A stretch of 64,000 nucleotides of DNA from an uncultured bacterium (GCA_905215325.1 CAJMPP010000001.1:1-64000); one strand, 5' to 3'; positions 24,883-35,068 are shown, numbered from the stretch's first letter. Numbers and translations: made by a program. Notes: a model not told the origin generated them from the sequence alone.

Positions 24883-26981
24883 CTAGAACTCCAGGTTTGC
24901 GTTTGCGTTCCCGTTGTTGTGCTGAGCCTTTTTCGCCGTGCGCATGAGGAACTCGTCGTTGTCGTCGGTGCGCTTCAAGGACTTGATGAGCATGTCCATG
25001 GCGCGCTCGGTGTTGTTCGTGTTCGCAAGGATGCGGCGAACCGCCCAGATGAGCGGGGCCTTCTGCGGGTCGAGCAGCAGGTCCTCCTTGCGCGTTCCCG
25101 ATGCCACCGGGTCGATGGCCGGGAAGATGCGGCGATCTGCCAGGTTACGGTCGAGCTTGAGCTCCATGTTGCCCGTACCCTTGAACTCCTCGAAGATGAC
25201 CTCGTCCATCTTCGAGCCTGTTTCCACCAGGGCCGAAGCGAGGATGGTCAGGCTGCCGCCGCCCTCGATGTTTCGGGCCGCGCCCAAGAACTTCTTCGGC
25301 GGGTACAAGGCCGTGGAATCCACGCCGCCGGACAGGATGCGGCCGGATGCGGGCTGCGCCAGGTTGTAAGCGCGCGCCAGGCGCGTGAGGCTGTCGAGCA
25401 GCACCACGACGTCCTTGCCGTCCTCCACCAGGCGCTTTGCGCGCTCGATGACCAGCTCGGAAACCTGGATGTGGTTTTCGGTGGGCATATCGAAGGTGGA
25501 GGAGATGACCTCGCCCTTGATGGAACGCTGCATGTCCGTGACTTCCTCGGGGCGCTCGTCGACCAGAAGGCACATGAGGTGCACCTCGGGGTTGTTGGCG
25601 CTGATGGCCGCGGCGATGTCCTTCAGGATGGTGGTCTTGCCGGCCTTCGGCGGGCTGACGATCAGGCCGCGCTGACCCTTGCCGATGGGGCTGACCAGGT
25701 CGATGACGCGAGCCGTGATGGTGGTCTGGCCATGCTCCATGGTCAGGCACTCGTCGGGATAGACCGGCGTGAGGTCGCCGAAGCGCACGCGACGGCCCAG
25801 CTCCTCGACGGGCTTGCCGTTGACGGTGGCCACCTTCTGCACGGCAGCGTACTTCTCGTTGGGGCGCGCCGGGCGCGTGGTGCCGGTGAGCTTGTCGCCC
25901 TTGCGCAGGCCGTTGCGGCGGATGGTGGAAAGCCCCACGTAGCAGTCCTGCTCGCTGGGCAGATAGCCGTTGGTGCGCAGGAAGCCGTAGCCGTCCTGCA
26001 TGATGTCGAGGATGCCCTCGACCTCCACGAAGCCCTCCGCCTTCAGGGACGCGTCGTACACGGCGTCGATGAGCTCGGCCTTCTTCAGGCCCGCCACGTC
26101 GACGTCGAGCTCGGCGGCCTTCGCGCGCAGCTCGGCCACCTTGAGCTTGGCAAGGTCGTCCTTGTTGACGCTGGGGACCACTTCGCGGTTGTTATTGCGT
26201 TGATGACGCTGGTGACGGTCGTTGCGGTCGTTGCGGTCGTTGCGGTCGTTGCCGTTCTTGCGGCTGTTGCGATCGCTGCGATCGCTGCGCTGATGGCGGT
26301 CGGCGCCGGCGTTGCCGGAGCTGCGGCCCTCATGCTGCTCGGAGCGGCCCTCGCGATTGGCGCCCTGGGCGCGCACCGACTTGCGCGGGGTGCGCGCGGC
26401 GCGTGCCGCGCGGCCCGGGGCCATATCCTTGGCGGGTGCCTGCTGGTCGGAGCCGGCTGCTTCGGCGGGAGTCTGCACGGCTTCGGCGGTTTCCGCTGCT
26501 TCGGAGGCCTGCTGCTTGCCGGATGCGTCCTGCGCAGGGACCGCCTGAGCGGCGACGGGCGCAGTGGCGATCTTCTTGTGCGAACGGCCCGGACGGCGCC
26601 TTGCCGGCGTGCCGGTTACCGCCTCGACGGGCTGGGCGGCCTCGGCGGTCTGCGCCTTTGATGCGGCGGCCTCGGGCTCGGCAGGAGCCTCCTTCGCCTT
26701 TTTCGCCTTCGCCGCGGAAGCGGCCTTCGCAGCAGGGGCGGATTCGGCCTTCTGAGCGGGCGCGGCGTTCTTACGAGGACGGCCCGGACGGCGCTTGGCC
26801 GGCGTTTTCGGGGCGCTATCGGCCCCATCGACCGGAGCGTCGGATGCGGCGTCGGAGGAAGCCTTGCCCGACGAAGCGGCGCTTTTGCGCGGACGGCCCG
26901 GGCGGCGCTTGGGAGCAGCCGGCGCCGCATCGGCCGCGGGGGCGCCCTGCTGCGGCGCCTCCGCTACATTCTGCTCGTCGC

Positions 26982-26985
<4 letters not shown>
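24883..26985 (-). CDS. rho: Transcription termination factor Rho with long disordered N-terminus
   Basis: Hexameric RNA helicase ending untranslated transcripts. It has 700 residues against 419 in E. coli. The first ~265 residues are Ala/Pro/Lys-rich with three AT-hook-like copies (KRRPGRPRK twice, RRRPGRSHK) and an Asn/Asp/Arg tract. Then come the Rho N-domain (LKVAELRAKAAELDV), RNA-binding domain (GYGFLRTNGYLPSEQD) and ATPase with SPPKAGKTT P-loop and LVDERPEEVTDM. Long insertions of this kind are known in actinobacterial Rho and aid RNA binding. Starts by ATGA overlap with the transaldolase stop. Confidence 0.97.
26212..26256. repeat. 9-bp tandem repeat inside rho
   Basis: Three perfect copies of GTTGCGGTC flanked by diverged copies, encoding the Asn-Asp-Arg run of Rho. 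In frame, so copy-number change would lengthen or shorten the disordered segment without frameshift. Confidence 0.8.
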
Positions 26986-27668
<683 letters not shown>

Positions 27669-27944
27669 CCTTATTCCTCCTTATATATATGGGCTGTTGC
27701 CCGCTTTGCGCATAGAAAGAGCGTTGATGGGAAGCGGGAACTTGATGATGGGAAGGGTTTCCTTCGAGAAAATAAAGCTAGGGGCAGAATAGCGCAGGCG
27801 CCGGGTGCGCGCAAGCACGCCCCTGCGGATTACCACCCGAAGCGCACGACCGGGCACGACAACGTTCGAAGCCCATCTGCTATCATTGCCTAGCCGGCGA
27901 GGTCCAACGCGCGGGCGGCGCTTCTAAGAAGGAGGCGATCGCCT

Positions 27945-28064
27945 ATGGGTATCTTTGAAGTTCTTGCAGCCACGGCACAAAGTGCAACCATCATCACCTT
28001 TCTAGCGAAGGCGGCGAGACGGTGCAGGAAGTATATGCGCACGCGGATGGGGCAGAAGAAATAG
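27945..28064 (+). CDS. 39-residue basic amphipathic peptide (small ORF), possible type I toxin
   Basis: ATG 27945, TAG 28062-28064, with AAGGAGG 8 nt upstream. Residues 1-21 (MGIFEVLAATAQSATIITFL) form a likely membrane-seeking helix; residues 22-39 are strongly basic with six Arg and four Lys. A hairpin begins on the next base after the stop. A minus-strand promoter converges from 28167-28195. Size, charge and convergent layout resemble Fst/Ldr-type toxins, but no homologue is recognised. Without the antisense RNA it would simply be a small membrane peptide. Confidence 0.6.
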   Translation: MGIFEVLAATAQSATIITFLAKAARRCRKYMRTRMGQKK

Positions 28065-28160
28065 AATAGCCGGGCTGGCACCCGGCTATTGATTCGATAA
28101 CACTGCGCCGCCCGCCACTCCAAAAGTTCGACAGCCTATGGAACGGGCTTCGCCGGTGTT
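28055..28160 (-). ncRNA. Predicted ~105-nt small RNA convergent with the 39-residue ORF
   Basis: Inferred transcript from the promoter at 28167-28195 to the U-tract beyond the 28065-28090 hairpin. It carries the complement of GCCTATGG (28133-28140), which also occurs at the start codon of the ORF (27941-27948), giving 8 nt of possible antisense pairing at the initiation site. Existence and antitoxin role are hypotheses. Confidence 0.35.
28065..28090. terminator. Bidirectional hairpin after the 39-residue ORF
   Basis: Perfect 10-bp stem AATAGCCGGG / CCCGGCTATT with a 6-nt loop. On the minus strand it is followed by CTATTTCTTC, a fair U-tract; on the plus strand by GATTCG. Best read as the end of the minus-strand small RNA, shared with the ORF transcript. 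Confidence 0.7.
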
Positions 28161-28166
28161 GATACT

Positions 28167-28195
28167 AGTATAACGGCGCTCATTCGTTTTTTCCA
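28167..28195 (-). promoter_or_regulatory. Promoter for the predicted small RNA
   Basis: Minus-strand -35 TGGAAA (28190-28195), 17-nt spacer, -10 TATACT (28167-28172). The -10 lies in the palindrome ATACTAGTAT. No minus-strand gene follows for several hundred bases, so a non-coding product is likely. Confidence 0.5.
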
Positions 28196-28340
28196 GGTTA
28201 TCTATTCAACTGCCATGCCAACACTCATATCCCTTCATTGCGATTGATTTGCAAGTTCATCTGAACGCTTCGGTTTCGCTACCGAACTCGACCAGACGCC
28301 CCGACCCGCCGAAGCGCGGGCCGAATCGGCCCGGGAAAAC

Positions 28341-28370
28341 GCCGGACGGGCGCCCACGCGCCCGTCCGGC
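28341..28370 (-). terminator. Strong intrinsic terminator after the SNF2 gene
   Basis: Perfect 13-bp stem GCCGGACGGGCGC / GCGCCCGTCCGGC with a 4-nt loop, 64 nt past the SNF2-gene stop and followed on the minus strand by GTTTTCCC. It closes the his-SNF2 strand. Between this and the small-RNA promoter (28196-28340) nothing else is supported. Confidence 0.85.
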
Positions 28371-28434
28371 TAACTACGAAAACGTTGTTCATGCCACAAG
28401 TGTTCGGCTAACACTGAAAATCAACTTGGGCTTA

Positions 28435-31400
28435 TCATGCTCCGTAGCCGATTATATCTCTATCTACTTCCGCGATGGTTTCACTGGATATTTTTTCAAC
28501 CGGCAATCTGTACACACGATTTAGTCTTGGGTTAAATATACCTAGATACTTCACCTGCTGGTATTCCGCATGAACCGAATGCAGTCCCATACGCCAATAC
28601 ATTAACAACTGCAACGTTTGTCGCGATGTCGGCGTATTCTTCGATACCTTGAAATCCCAAAGGGTATCAGCAGTCAAAAAGTCGCCATCGCCAGCTGAAA
28701 CGATGTCGGTATAGCCTCCTTCAAACGTCAATCCATCAAGAATTTTCGGACCGTATTCACGCAGAACATCGCAGCTTCTTTTTACCATGGTTCTAACGTT
28801 TTCTATTGTTTGCATATCGGGACGAATCATCTGGACCGGTTTGTACGCCCGAAAGCCCACACGATACGCCGCGTCAAACCCTGCAAGCTGAATAGCCGAC
28901 GCAACCGAATCATCGTCAAGACCTTCAACCATGCAAATAAGGTCGTCAAACAATAAGAGCTCGCCAACGTTCGCGGCACCCTTGCTGGAAATTTTGAATG
29001 CATCATCGGCGGAAGAACCAGTCAAGTAACGAGTCAGATAATCAACAGCGGAACCCACCAAACCAGGTGCAACGTTTTCATATGGAGCCAAATCCGCAAT
29101 CCCGCCATCACGCTGAACCACCTCGAATAGATCCGGGTTCAGATAGCCCCCTCTAGGTTGCAGGCACTCCTTAACTCGATGCGTAACCGACACGCCTTTA
29201 GCGGTGTTTAGCAGCTCGGCAACTTTACGGGAAATTTTTTCGTTGCCTGGCCTGGTAGAAGAAGCGCCCGAAGGCACCACTGTTTCGTTGGAAATAGGAA
29301 TTTCGACAGCATCATCTTTCTCCCCAGTTACACTAGTTTTGCTCGAGACCTCCTCAGGTCCCTCCCCTCGCTTAGCGTTAATTCTCTCAATTTCTTTTTC
29401 AATGATGTTGCTATACGTTTTTTCATCAATGCAGGGGCTTTCTTTTGCTGCAACAGATTCATCAGCAAACGCGTCGAACACCCTTTGCTTCTCATCCAAA
29501 ATTTCCATAATGCGTTCGTCAACGCTATCGAGACACAGTAAGCGATGAACCATCACGTTTCTTGTTTGTCCCATACGATAAGCGCGAGATATGGCCTGGT
29601 TTTCAATCGACGGCTTGAATTGGGGCTCACAAATAATTACCACGCTTGCCGATTGGATATTCAATCCAGTGCCACCAGACTGAATTTGAGCCACCAACAC
29701 TGCTCCTGCAGATGCTCTGTCGAACTCATCTATGATTTCCTGGCGTTGCTGAGAAGGGGTTGAGCCGTTGATAGGCCCATAGCAGTCCTCGTCAAATGCC
29801 CGCATTACCTTTTTGATAGTGTCCAAAAAGAAAGAAAAAACTAGTACTTTTCTACCATCTTCTTTGCTTTCCTGAACTATCTCGCGTAAGCGCTGGGCCT
29901 TCGTCGATTCATTGACATTTTCCATATTCCACGAGACACGCCGCGCCGCCATCATGTTTCTGCTTCGGATGGCGTCTTCATAAACCAGCTCCTCTTTCGC
30001 AGAAAGGCTGCACCAGTCTTCGCTTTCGACCAGTTCAGGCAACTCGGACAAAACATCATCTCGTTTTCTCCGGTAGTACACCGGCGCTATCAGCTCCTTG
30101 AAACGCGGAGCAGATGAAATATGAGTCATCCCAGAAATCGATTGCGCAATATCTGGGCGCAACAACCGAATCAACGAAACCATTTCTTCCACGTTGTTTT
30201 CAAGCGCCGTACCTGTCATGAAAAGCAAGCGCTCAGCGTGCAGGCTGAGCTTCGCCACGTTGCACGAACGACGCGCGCCGGGATTTTTGACATAATGCGC
30301 CTCATCCACCACAAGAAGGGAAAAGCGAAAACTGTCCTCAAGGTCAAAATGCTCCACAGTTTCAAACGTGGTTACCGCAACACCGCCTTTTTTCAACCAC
30401 GTAGACAACGCTGCTTCCCGTTTCGAACCGTGGATTTTCTCTACACGAAGCCTACTTTTCGTTGCTATCTCACGACACCAATTGGCAACAACACTCGCAG
30501 GGCAAACGACAACGAAATGCGTTGCCTTCGTATTCTTGAGAGAAACTATCGTTGCGATAGCTTGGATAGTTTTGCCGAGACCCATTTCATCACCCAGCAG
30601 AACTTTCCCCTGATGGAGTACGTATTTGACACCCCACTCCTGATAGCTCCTTAATTTCACAAGCAAGCCATCGGGATAAAAGCATTCCTCTTGAATTTGC
30701 AAGGCCAAGTCTTCGGGCAAGCCATAACCCAAGGAATTGCTCGAACCGAGAAAGCCTGGTGCAACCTGCTCGATAGTGCTTGAAAAACCTACAGGATCGG
30801 ATTCGAACGCACGCCAAGCGTCTTCGGCGGGCATGTCGTCTACGTCATCGAGTTCTTTCAACGCAGCACGCTGGACGCTTCCATATACCCCTAAATAGGT
30901 CTTTCGCAAAGAAGCATATGCCTCTTCAGCGCGGGCCTTTTTCGCTTTCGAGGACAGCAGCCATCTAACACCGATCGCAGACGACAAATCTGATTGGGCG
31001 TATTCAATGCTGCTCAATACGCTCACCGCGTTATCACTAATAGCGCGAGCTAGGACAGCAGCCTGGCGATACTTCGCCACAGAACGGATTAACAGAGTGG
31101 TTTCCAGAGTGCGATTGTCCGAGCTCAATCTAATTCGAACGCCATCCTGCACTTGCCTTGCGTATTCTGCAGCAATTCTTTTCATGTCCCGCGCAGAAGA
31201 CTCGCTTATCCCGTGTATTGCTGACAAGTTCCAAACAGACGCATTACAAACATGCGCTATTGACGTATAGCCATTTCCCCTAAGGAGAGAAGTCCTCAGC
31301 CCCTTTTTGCTTTTGTTGAGGTCCTCTACGGGAAGCTTCAGCAAAGCCTTTGTCAGCTCAGCGCTTTTCATTGCCTCTGCCGCTTGAATAATATTGCGCT

Positions 31401-31503
31401 TGAACTCGTCCGCTTTCGTGGGTGCCCGGCGAACTTGCTCCTGAAGCCGAGCAATATCATGCAGCAAGCGTTTTGCATCGCCGGACGAAAACGACTTCGC
31501 CAT
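28435..31503 (-). CDS. SNF2-family helicase fused to PD-(D/E)XK-like nuclease
   Basis: 1022 residues from ATG 31503 (MAKSFSSGDAKRLL), with GGGAG 5 nt upstream. Order: helical N-terminus; helix-hairpin-helix (about 90-125); SNF2 ATPase with Walker A GDEMGLGKTIQ (~304-314), DEAH at ~400-403, MTGTALEN and C-lobe QSGGTGLN with SRAYRMGQ; low-complexity linker; C-terminal nuclease-like fold (~929-1022) with GYTD, WDFK at ~949-952 and QTLQLLMYW. This architecture suits DNA processing or anti-phage defence. Base composition is clearly AT-richer than the flanking his and rho genes, suggesting transfer. It stands alone between hisI and the small ORF, with a TATAAT at 31562. Confidence 0.85.
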   Translation of the reverse strand: MAKSFSSGDAKRLLHDIARLQEQVRRAPTKADEFKRNIIQAAEAMKSAELTKALLKLPVEDLNKSKKGLRTSLLRGNGYTSIAHVCNASVWNLSAIHGISESSARDMKRIAAEYARQVQDGVRIRLSSDNRTLETTLLIRSVAKYRQAAVLARAISDNAVSVLSSIEYAQSDLSSAIGVRWLLSSKAKKARAEEAYASLRKTYLGVYGSVQRAALKELDDVDDMPAEDAWRAFESDPVGFSSTIEQVAPGFLGSSNSLGYGLPEDLALQIQEECFYPDGLLVKLRSYQEWGVKYVLHQGKVLLGDEMGLGKTIQAIATIVSLKNTKATHFVVVCPASVVANWCREIATKSRLRVEKIHGSKREAALSTWLKKGGVAVTTFETVEHFDLEDSFRFSLLVVDEAHYVKNPGARRSCNVAKLSLHAERLLFMTGTALENNVEEMVSLIRLLRPDIAQSISGMTHISSAPRFKELIAPVYYRRKRDDVLSELPELVESEDWCSLSAKEELVYEDAIRSRNMMAARRVSWNMENVNESTKAQRLREIVQESKEDGRKVLVFSFFLDTIKKVMRAFDEDCYGPINGSTPSQQRQEIIDEFDRASAGAVLVAQIQSGGTGLNIQSASVVIICEPQFKPSIENQAISRAYRMGQTRNVMVHRLLCLDSVDERIMEILDEKQRVFDAFADESVAAKESPCIDEKTYSNIIEKEIERINAKRGEGPEEVSSKTSVTGEKDDAVEIPISNETVVPSGASSTRPGNEKISRKVAELLNTAKGVSVTHRVKECLQPRGGYLNPDLFEVVQRDGGIADLAPYENVAPGLVGSAVDYLTRYLTGSSADDAFKISSKGAANVGELLLFDDLICMVEGLDDDSVASAIQLAGFDAAYRVGFRAYKPVQMIRPDMQTIENVRTMVKRSCDVLREYGPKILDGLTFEGGYTDIVSAGDGDFLTADTLWDFKVSKNTPTSRQTLQLLMYWRMGLHSVHAEYQQVKYLGIFNPRLNRVYRLPVEKISSETIAEVDRDIIGYGA

Positions 31504-31561
31504 ATAGACTCCCATCGAATGCAACATACAGCATGACATTTACGATTCGCGAACTTGTTTG

Positions 31562-31567
31562 ATTATA
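31562..31567 (-). promoter_or_regulatory. -10 element of the SNF2 gene
   Basis: Perfect minus-strand TATAAT about 60 nt upstream of ATG 31503, in an AT-rich stretch. The nearest -35-like hexamer (CTGACG) is 20 nt away, so the promoter is only partly supported. It implies transcription separate from the his operon. Confidence 0.5.
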
Positions 31568-31637
31568 AAGCAGCGCCTTTCACTCTTCGTCAGTTTGCTG
31601 GCTTCTGGTATGCGAACGATGCGCTCGCTTCTGCGAA

Positions 31638-31991
31638 CTAATTTGCAGAAGCAAAGGTATCATTCGAAGGTTTAAGCGTGCGAAAGAAACAGCTGGTGGC
31701 GCCGGTGTGGCATGCGGGGCCCGCCGGATGCACGAGGGCTAGAAGCGTATCGGCATCGCAATCATAGCGAAGCTCGACGATCTTCTGCGTGTTGCCGCTG
31801 GTGGCGCCTTTGTGCCACAGCTCCTGGCGGCTGCGACTCCAAAACACCGTCTCGCCACGCTCAAGCGTCAGTGCCAGGCTTTCGGCGTTCATCCACGCCA
31901 TCATGAGCACCTCGCGCGTTTCCACGTCCTGCACAATGCACGGGATTAGCCCATCGGCGTTGTATTTCAGCTCGGGAAGCTCGGTTTGCAT
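31638..31991 (-). CDS. hisI: Phosphoribosyl-AMP cyclohydrolase
   Basis: Third histidine-pathway enzyme, opening the purine ring of PR-AMP. It has 117 residues: a HisI domain only, not fused to HisE. Zinc and magnesium ligands are in YDCDADTLL and GPACHTGATSCF. Last his gene, 12 nt after hisF. An 8-bp inverted repeat GCTTCTGC / GCAGAAGC spans its stop codon (31627-31652). Confidence 0.96.
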   Translation of the reverse strand: MQTELPELKYNADGLIPCIVQDVETREVLMMAWMNAESLALTLERGETVFWSRSRQELWHKGATSGNTQKIVELRYDCDADTLLALVHPAGPACHTGATSCFFRTLKPSNDTFASAN

Positions 31992-32003
31992 GGATGGTCC
32001 TTT

Positions 32004-32768
32004 CTATAGGCGCACGGGGATGCCCTGGCTGCGCATGTACTCCTTGACCTGGGTTACCGTGAACTCGCCGAAGTGGAAGACGCTGGCGGCCAGCACCGCG
32101 TCGGCCTCGCCGTCGATGATGCCCTCGGCGAAGTGCTCGAGCTTGCCCACGCCGCCGCTGGCGATGACGGGGATGTCCACCGCGCGCGCCACTGCGCGGG
32201 TGAGCGCGCAGTCGAAACCGTCCTTGCTGCCGTCACGGTCCATGCTGGTCAGCAAGATCTCGCCCGCGCCGCGGCATGCCGCCTCGACCGCCCATTCCAC
32301 GGCGTCGATGCCCGTTGCGGTGCGGCCGCCGTGCACATAGACCTCCCATTTGTTGGGGTTGCCGGCAACCTGCTTCGCATCGATGGCGCACAGGATGGCC
32401 TGCGTGCCGAACGCCGCGGCGGCATCGGAGATGAGCTGCGGGTTGTCGACCGCCGCGCTGTTGACCGACACTTTGTCGGCTCCTGCGGCGATCATGCGGC
32501 GAATGTCGGCGACGCTGCGGAAGCCGCCGCCCACGCAGTACGGCAGGTGCAGCTGCGCGCTGGCGCGGCTTGCAAGGTCCACCGTGGTCTCGCGCTTGTC
32601 GCTGGTGGCGGTGATATCAAGGAAGATCACCTCGTCGGCGCGCTGCTCGTCGTAGCGCTGCGCCAGCTCGATGGGGTCGCCCGCATCGCGCAGGTTCACG
32701 AAGTTGACCCCCTTCACCACACGGCCGTCCTTCACGTCCATGCAGGGGATCACGCGTTTTGCCAACAT
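32004..32768 (-). CDS. hisF: Imidazole glycerol phosphate synthase, cyclase subunit
   Basis: TIM-barrel half of the HisHF complex; makes IGP and AICAR from PRFAR plus ammonia from HisH. ATG 32768 (MLAKRVIPCMDVKDGRVVKG) gives 254 residues, with GGAG 8 nt upstream. The catalytic Asp residues are in CMDVKDG and TSMDRDGSKDGFD. A 146-nt gap separates it from hisA. Confidence 0.97.
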   Translation of the reverse strand: MLAKRVIPCMDVKDGRVVKGVNFVNLRDAGDPIELAQRYDEQRADEVIFLDITATSDKRETTVDLASRASAQLHLPYCVGGGFRSVADIRRMIAAGADKVSVNSAAVDNPQLISDAAAAFGTQAILCAIDAKQVAGNPNKWEVYVHGGRTATGIDAVEWAVEAACRGAGEILLTSMDRDGSKDGFDCALTRAVARAVDIPVIASGGVGKLEHFAEGIIDGEADAVLAASVFHFGEFTVTQVKEYMRSQGIPVRL

Positions 32769-32914
32769 ATATCTGCTCCTCAACGGCTCGGGGAAAGGGG
32801 AAATCAGCGGGATGGCGCCGGCGACCGCATTACGGGACCCGGGTACGTCGCGCACAGGTGCGCGCAGCGCTTGGATTCGCCGCGAAGCGAACGGCATTCG
32901 ACGTTCTTGCGTCG

Positions 32915-33658
32915 TTAAGGTCGCGAAGCGGCCAACTCGGCGCAAAGGGCGACGCCGGCGGCCACGTCGAGCGTGCCCTCGTACACGGCGCGGCCGGTGA
33001 TGACGCCCTCGATGCTTTCCGCCACCGGCGCCAGGCGCTCGATGTCGGCGAGGCTTGCCACGCCGCCGCTGGCGATGACGGGGTTGCCGAACGCGTTCGC
33101 CATATCGACGTAGGCCTGCACGTCGATGCCGGTCTGCATGCCGTCGCGCGCGATGTCGGTGTAGACGATGTGCTTGAACCCGGCGGCGCCCATCGCGCGC
33201 GCCAGGTCGGCGGCAGCCACGCCCGAGCCCTCTATCCAGCCCGAGACGGCCACTTCCCCGCCCTTCGCGTCGATGCCGGCGGTCAAGCGGTCGCCTCCCA
33301 CCGCGGCGATGGCCGCGTGCGCAAGATCCGGGTCGTTTACCAGCGCAGTGCCCAGGACCATGCGCGCCGCGCCGGCGTCGGCCAAGCGCTTGAGCGTCTC
33401 CAGGCTGCGGATGCCGCCGCCGATCTCGACGGAAAGCGACGTCTCGCGCACGATGCGCTCAACTATGGCGATGTTCTCCGGGACGCCGCTGCGCGCGCCG
33501 TCCAGGTCGACCACGTGCACCCATCGGGCGCCGGCCTGCTCGAAGGCGCGCGCCTGCGCCACGGGGTCGTCGTTGTACACGGTCACCTGGTTGTAATCGC
33601 CTTTCGCCAGGCGAACGGCCTTGCCGCCCAGGATATCGATTGCGGGAAGCAGATACAT
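32915..33658 (-). CDS. hisA: ProFAR isomerase
   Basis: Amadori isomerase of the histidine pathway, TIM barrel of 247 residues. Catalytic Asp are in PAIDILGGKAVRL and YTDIARDGMQTG. Preceded by AGGAGG and 9 nt after the hisH stop. Dual PriA function in tryptophan synthesis, known in some actinobacteria, cannot be judged here. Confidence 0.96.
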   Translation of the reverse strand: MYLLPAIDILGGKAVRLAKGDYNQVTVYNDDPVAQARAFEQAGARWVHVVDLDGARSGVPENIAIVERIVRETSLSVEIGGGIRSLETLKRLADAGAARMVLGTALVNDPDLAHAAIAAVGGDRLTAGIDAKGGEVAVSGWIEGSGVAAADLARAMGAAGFKHIVYTDIARDGMQTGIDVQAYVDMANAFGNPVIASGGVASLADIERLAPVAESIEGVITGRAVYEGTLDVAAGVALCAELAASRP

Positions 33659-33667
33659 GGCGGCCTC

Positions 33668-34330
33668 CTAACCTTGCAAGGCGGGCGACGCCGCCTTGAC
33701 GATCTCGACGAAGTTGCGCAGCACGGCCGCACCGGCGTCCGAGCTTTTCTCGGGGTGGAACTGCACGCCGAACGCGTTGCCCTTCTGCACGGCGCACGGG
33801 AACGTCACGCTGTGCGTGGTGTGCGCGATGGCGAACGGCCCATCAGGCGCGATATAGCTGTGGGTGAAATAGAAGTACGTACCTGAGGGAATGCCCGCGA
33901 ACAGCGGGTTCTCCGGAGCTCCCGCGGGGAAATCGACGGTGTTCCAGCCCACGTGCGGGACCTTGTACGCGCGGCCCTCGGCATCCTGGCGCGGCATGCG
34001 ATCCACGCATCCGGGCAGCACGCCCAAGCCGCGCGGATTGCCGTCTGCGGCGGCGCCTTCCACGCCTTCCTCGAACAGCAGATGCTCGCCCAGGCAGATG
34101 CCCAGAAACGGCACCCCCTGCGCGATGCGACGGCGGATGACCTCGGTCTGGCCGAGCTCGTCCATGGTGGCCGCGGCATCGGCGAACGCGCCCACGCCCG
34201 GCAAGACGATAGCGTCGGCGGCGGCTATCTCGGCGGCGTCGTCCGTGATGCGGGCATCCGCGCCGATGGCGCGCAGGCCGCGCTCGACGGAGAGCAGGTT
34301 GCCCTTCTTGTAGTCAACAACAGCGATCAT
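33668..34330 (-). CDS. hisH: Imidazole glycerol phosphate synthase, glutaminase subunit
   Basis: Class I glutamine amidotransferase supplying ammonia to HisF. ATG 34330 (MIAVVDYKKGNLLSVERGL) gives 220 residues. The nucleophile Cys is in GICLGEHLLFEEG (the usual Met-Gln after GICLG is Glu-His). The His-Glu dyad is in GVQFHPEKSS. Between hisB and hisA. Confidence 0.96.
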   Translation of the reverse strand: MIAVVDYKKGNLLSVERGLRAIGADARITDDAAEIAAADAIVLPGVGAFADAAATMDELGQTEVIRRRIAQGVPFLGICLGEHLLFEEGVEGAAADGNPRGLGVLPGCVDRMPRQDAEGRAYKVPHVGWNTVDFPAGAPENPLFAGIPSGTYFYFTHSYIAPDGPFAIAHTTHSVTFPCAVQKGNAFGVQFHPEKSSDAGAAVLRNFVEIVKAASPALQG

Positions 34331-34404
34331 AGGCGTCTCTTCGTATCTCGCAGGTCCAATAAAAGTCAGCAAGGGCGGTGCGCGCCCGAACGATGCTTGA
34401 ACGC

Positions 34405-34998
34405 TTACAGCATCCCCTTCGTGGAGGGCAGCGCGTCGCCCATGCGGGGGTCGGGCTCGCAGGCCTGGCGCATGGCGCGCGCCACCGCCTTGAACATGCC
34501 CTCGATGACGTGATGCGTGTTCTCGCCGGCAAGCTGGCGGATGTGCAGCGTGACGCCGGCGTTGGCGGCGAAGGCGATGAAGAACTCCTTCGCCAGCGTG
34601 GCATCGAAGGCGCCCACCATCACCGCGGGCACATCGGCGTCCCAGTACAGCTGGCCGCGCCCCGAGATGTCCACGGCCGCCATGATAAGGGCCTCGTCCA
34701 TAGGCATGGCGATATCGCCGAAGCGGCGGATGCCGCGCTTGTCGCCAAGCGCCTGCGCAAATGCCTTCCCCATGACGATACCCGTGTCCTCCACCGAGTG
34801 GTGGCCGTCCACCTCAAGGTCGCCATCGCAACGCACCTGCAGGTCGAACAGGCCGTGGCGCCCGAACGCGGTGAGCATGTGGTCGAAAAACCCGATGCCC
34901 GTCTCCACGTCCGTAGCGCCCGTGCCGTCAAGGTCGACGGACAGGTCGATGTCGGTTTCCTTCGTGGTGCGTGCGATATGCGCAACGCGTTCGCTCAT
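34405..34998 (-). CDS. hisB: Imidazoleglycerol-phosphate dehydratase
   Basis: Monofunctional dehydratase of 197 residues without the phosphatase domain of the enterobacterial fusion. Manganese-binding repeats are DGHHSVEDTGIVMGKA and GENTHHVIEGMFKA. Starts MSERVAHIARTTKETDI. It is separated from hisC by 376 nt of repeat-rich sequence. Confidence 0.97.
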   Translation of the reverse strand: MSERVAHIARTTKETDIDLSVDLDGTGATDVETGIGFFDHMLTAFGRHGLFDLQVRCDGDLEVDGHHSVEDTGIVMGKAFAQALGDKRGIRRFGDIAMPMDEALIMAAVDISGRGQLYWDADVPAVMVGAFDATLAKEFFIAFAANAGVTLHIRQLAGENTHHVIEGMFKAVARAMRQACEPDPRMGDALPSTKGML

Positions 34999-35037
34999 TG
35001 CCGTTCACCTTTCTTTCGTCATGCGCGCAGCGATTCC

Positions 35038-35068
35038 GGACAGATAGCGCTACGTCCCCGAAGTGTCC
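35038..35068. repeat. Dispersed 31-bp repeat, copy A
   Basis: Starts GGACAGATAGCGCTACGTCC and ends AAGTGTCC, with GGACA / TGTCC terminal inverted repeats. Near-identical copies occur at 42714-42743 and 42783-42813. Lies in the hisC-hisB gap. Confidence 0.8.

Noticed and set aside
22297..26661. 1454-codon plus-strand open frame opposite metG and rho
   Set aside because: It is the antisense shadow of two strongly conserved minus-strand genes. Its translation is compositionally biased, has no ribosome binding site and no family features.
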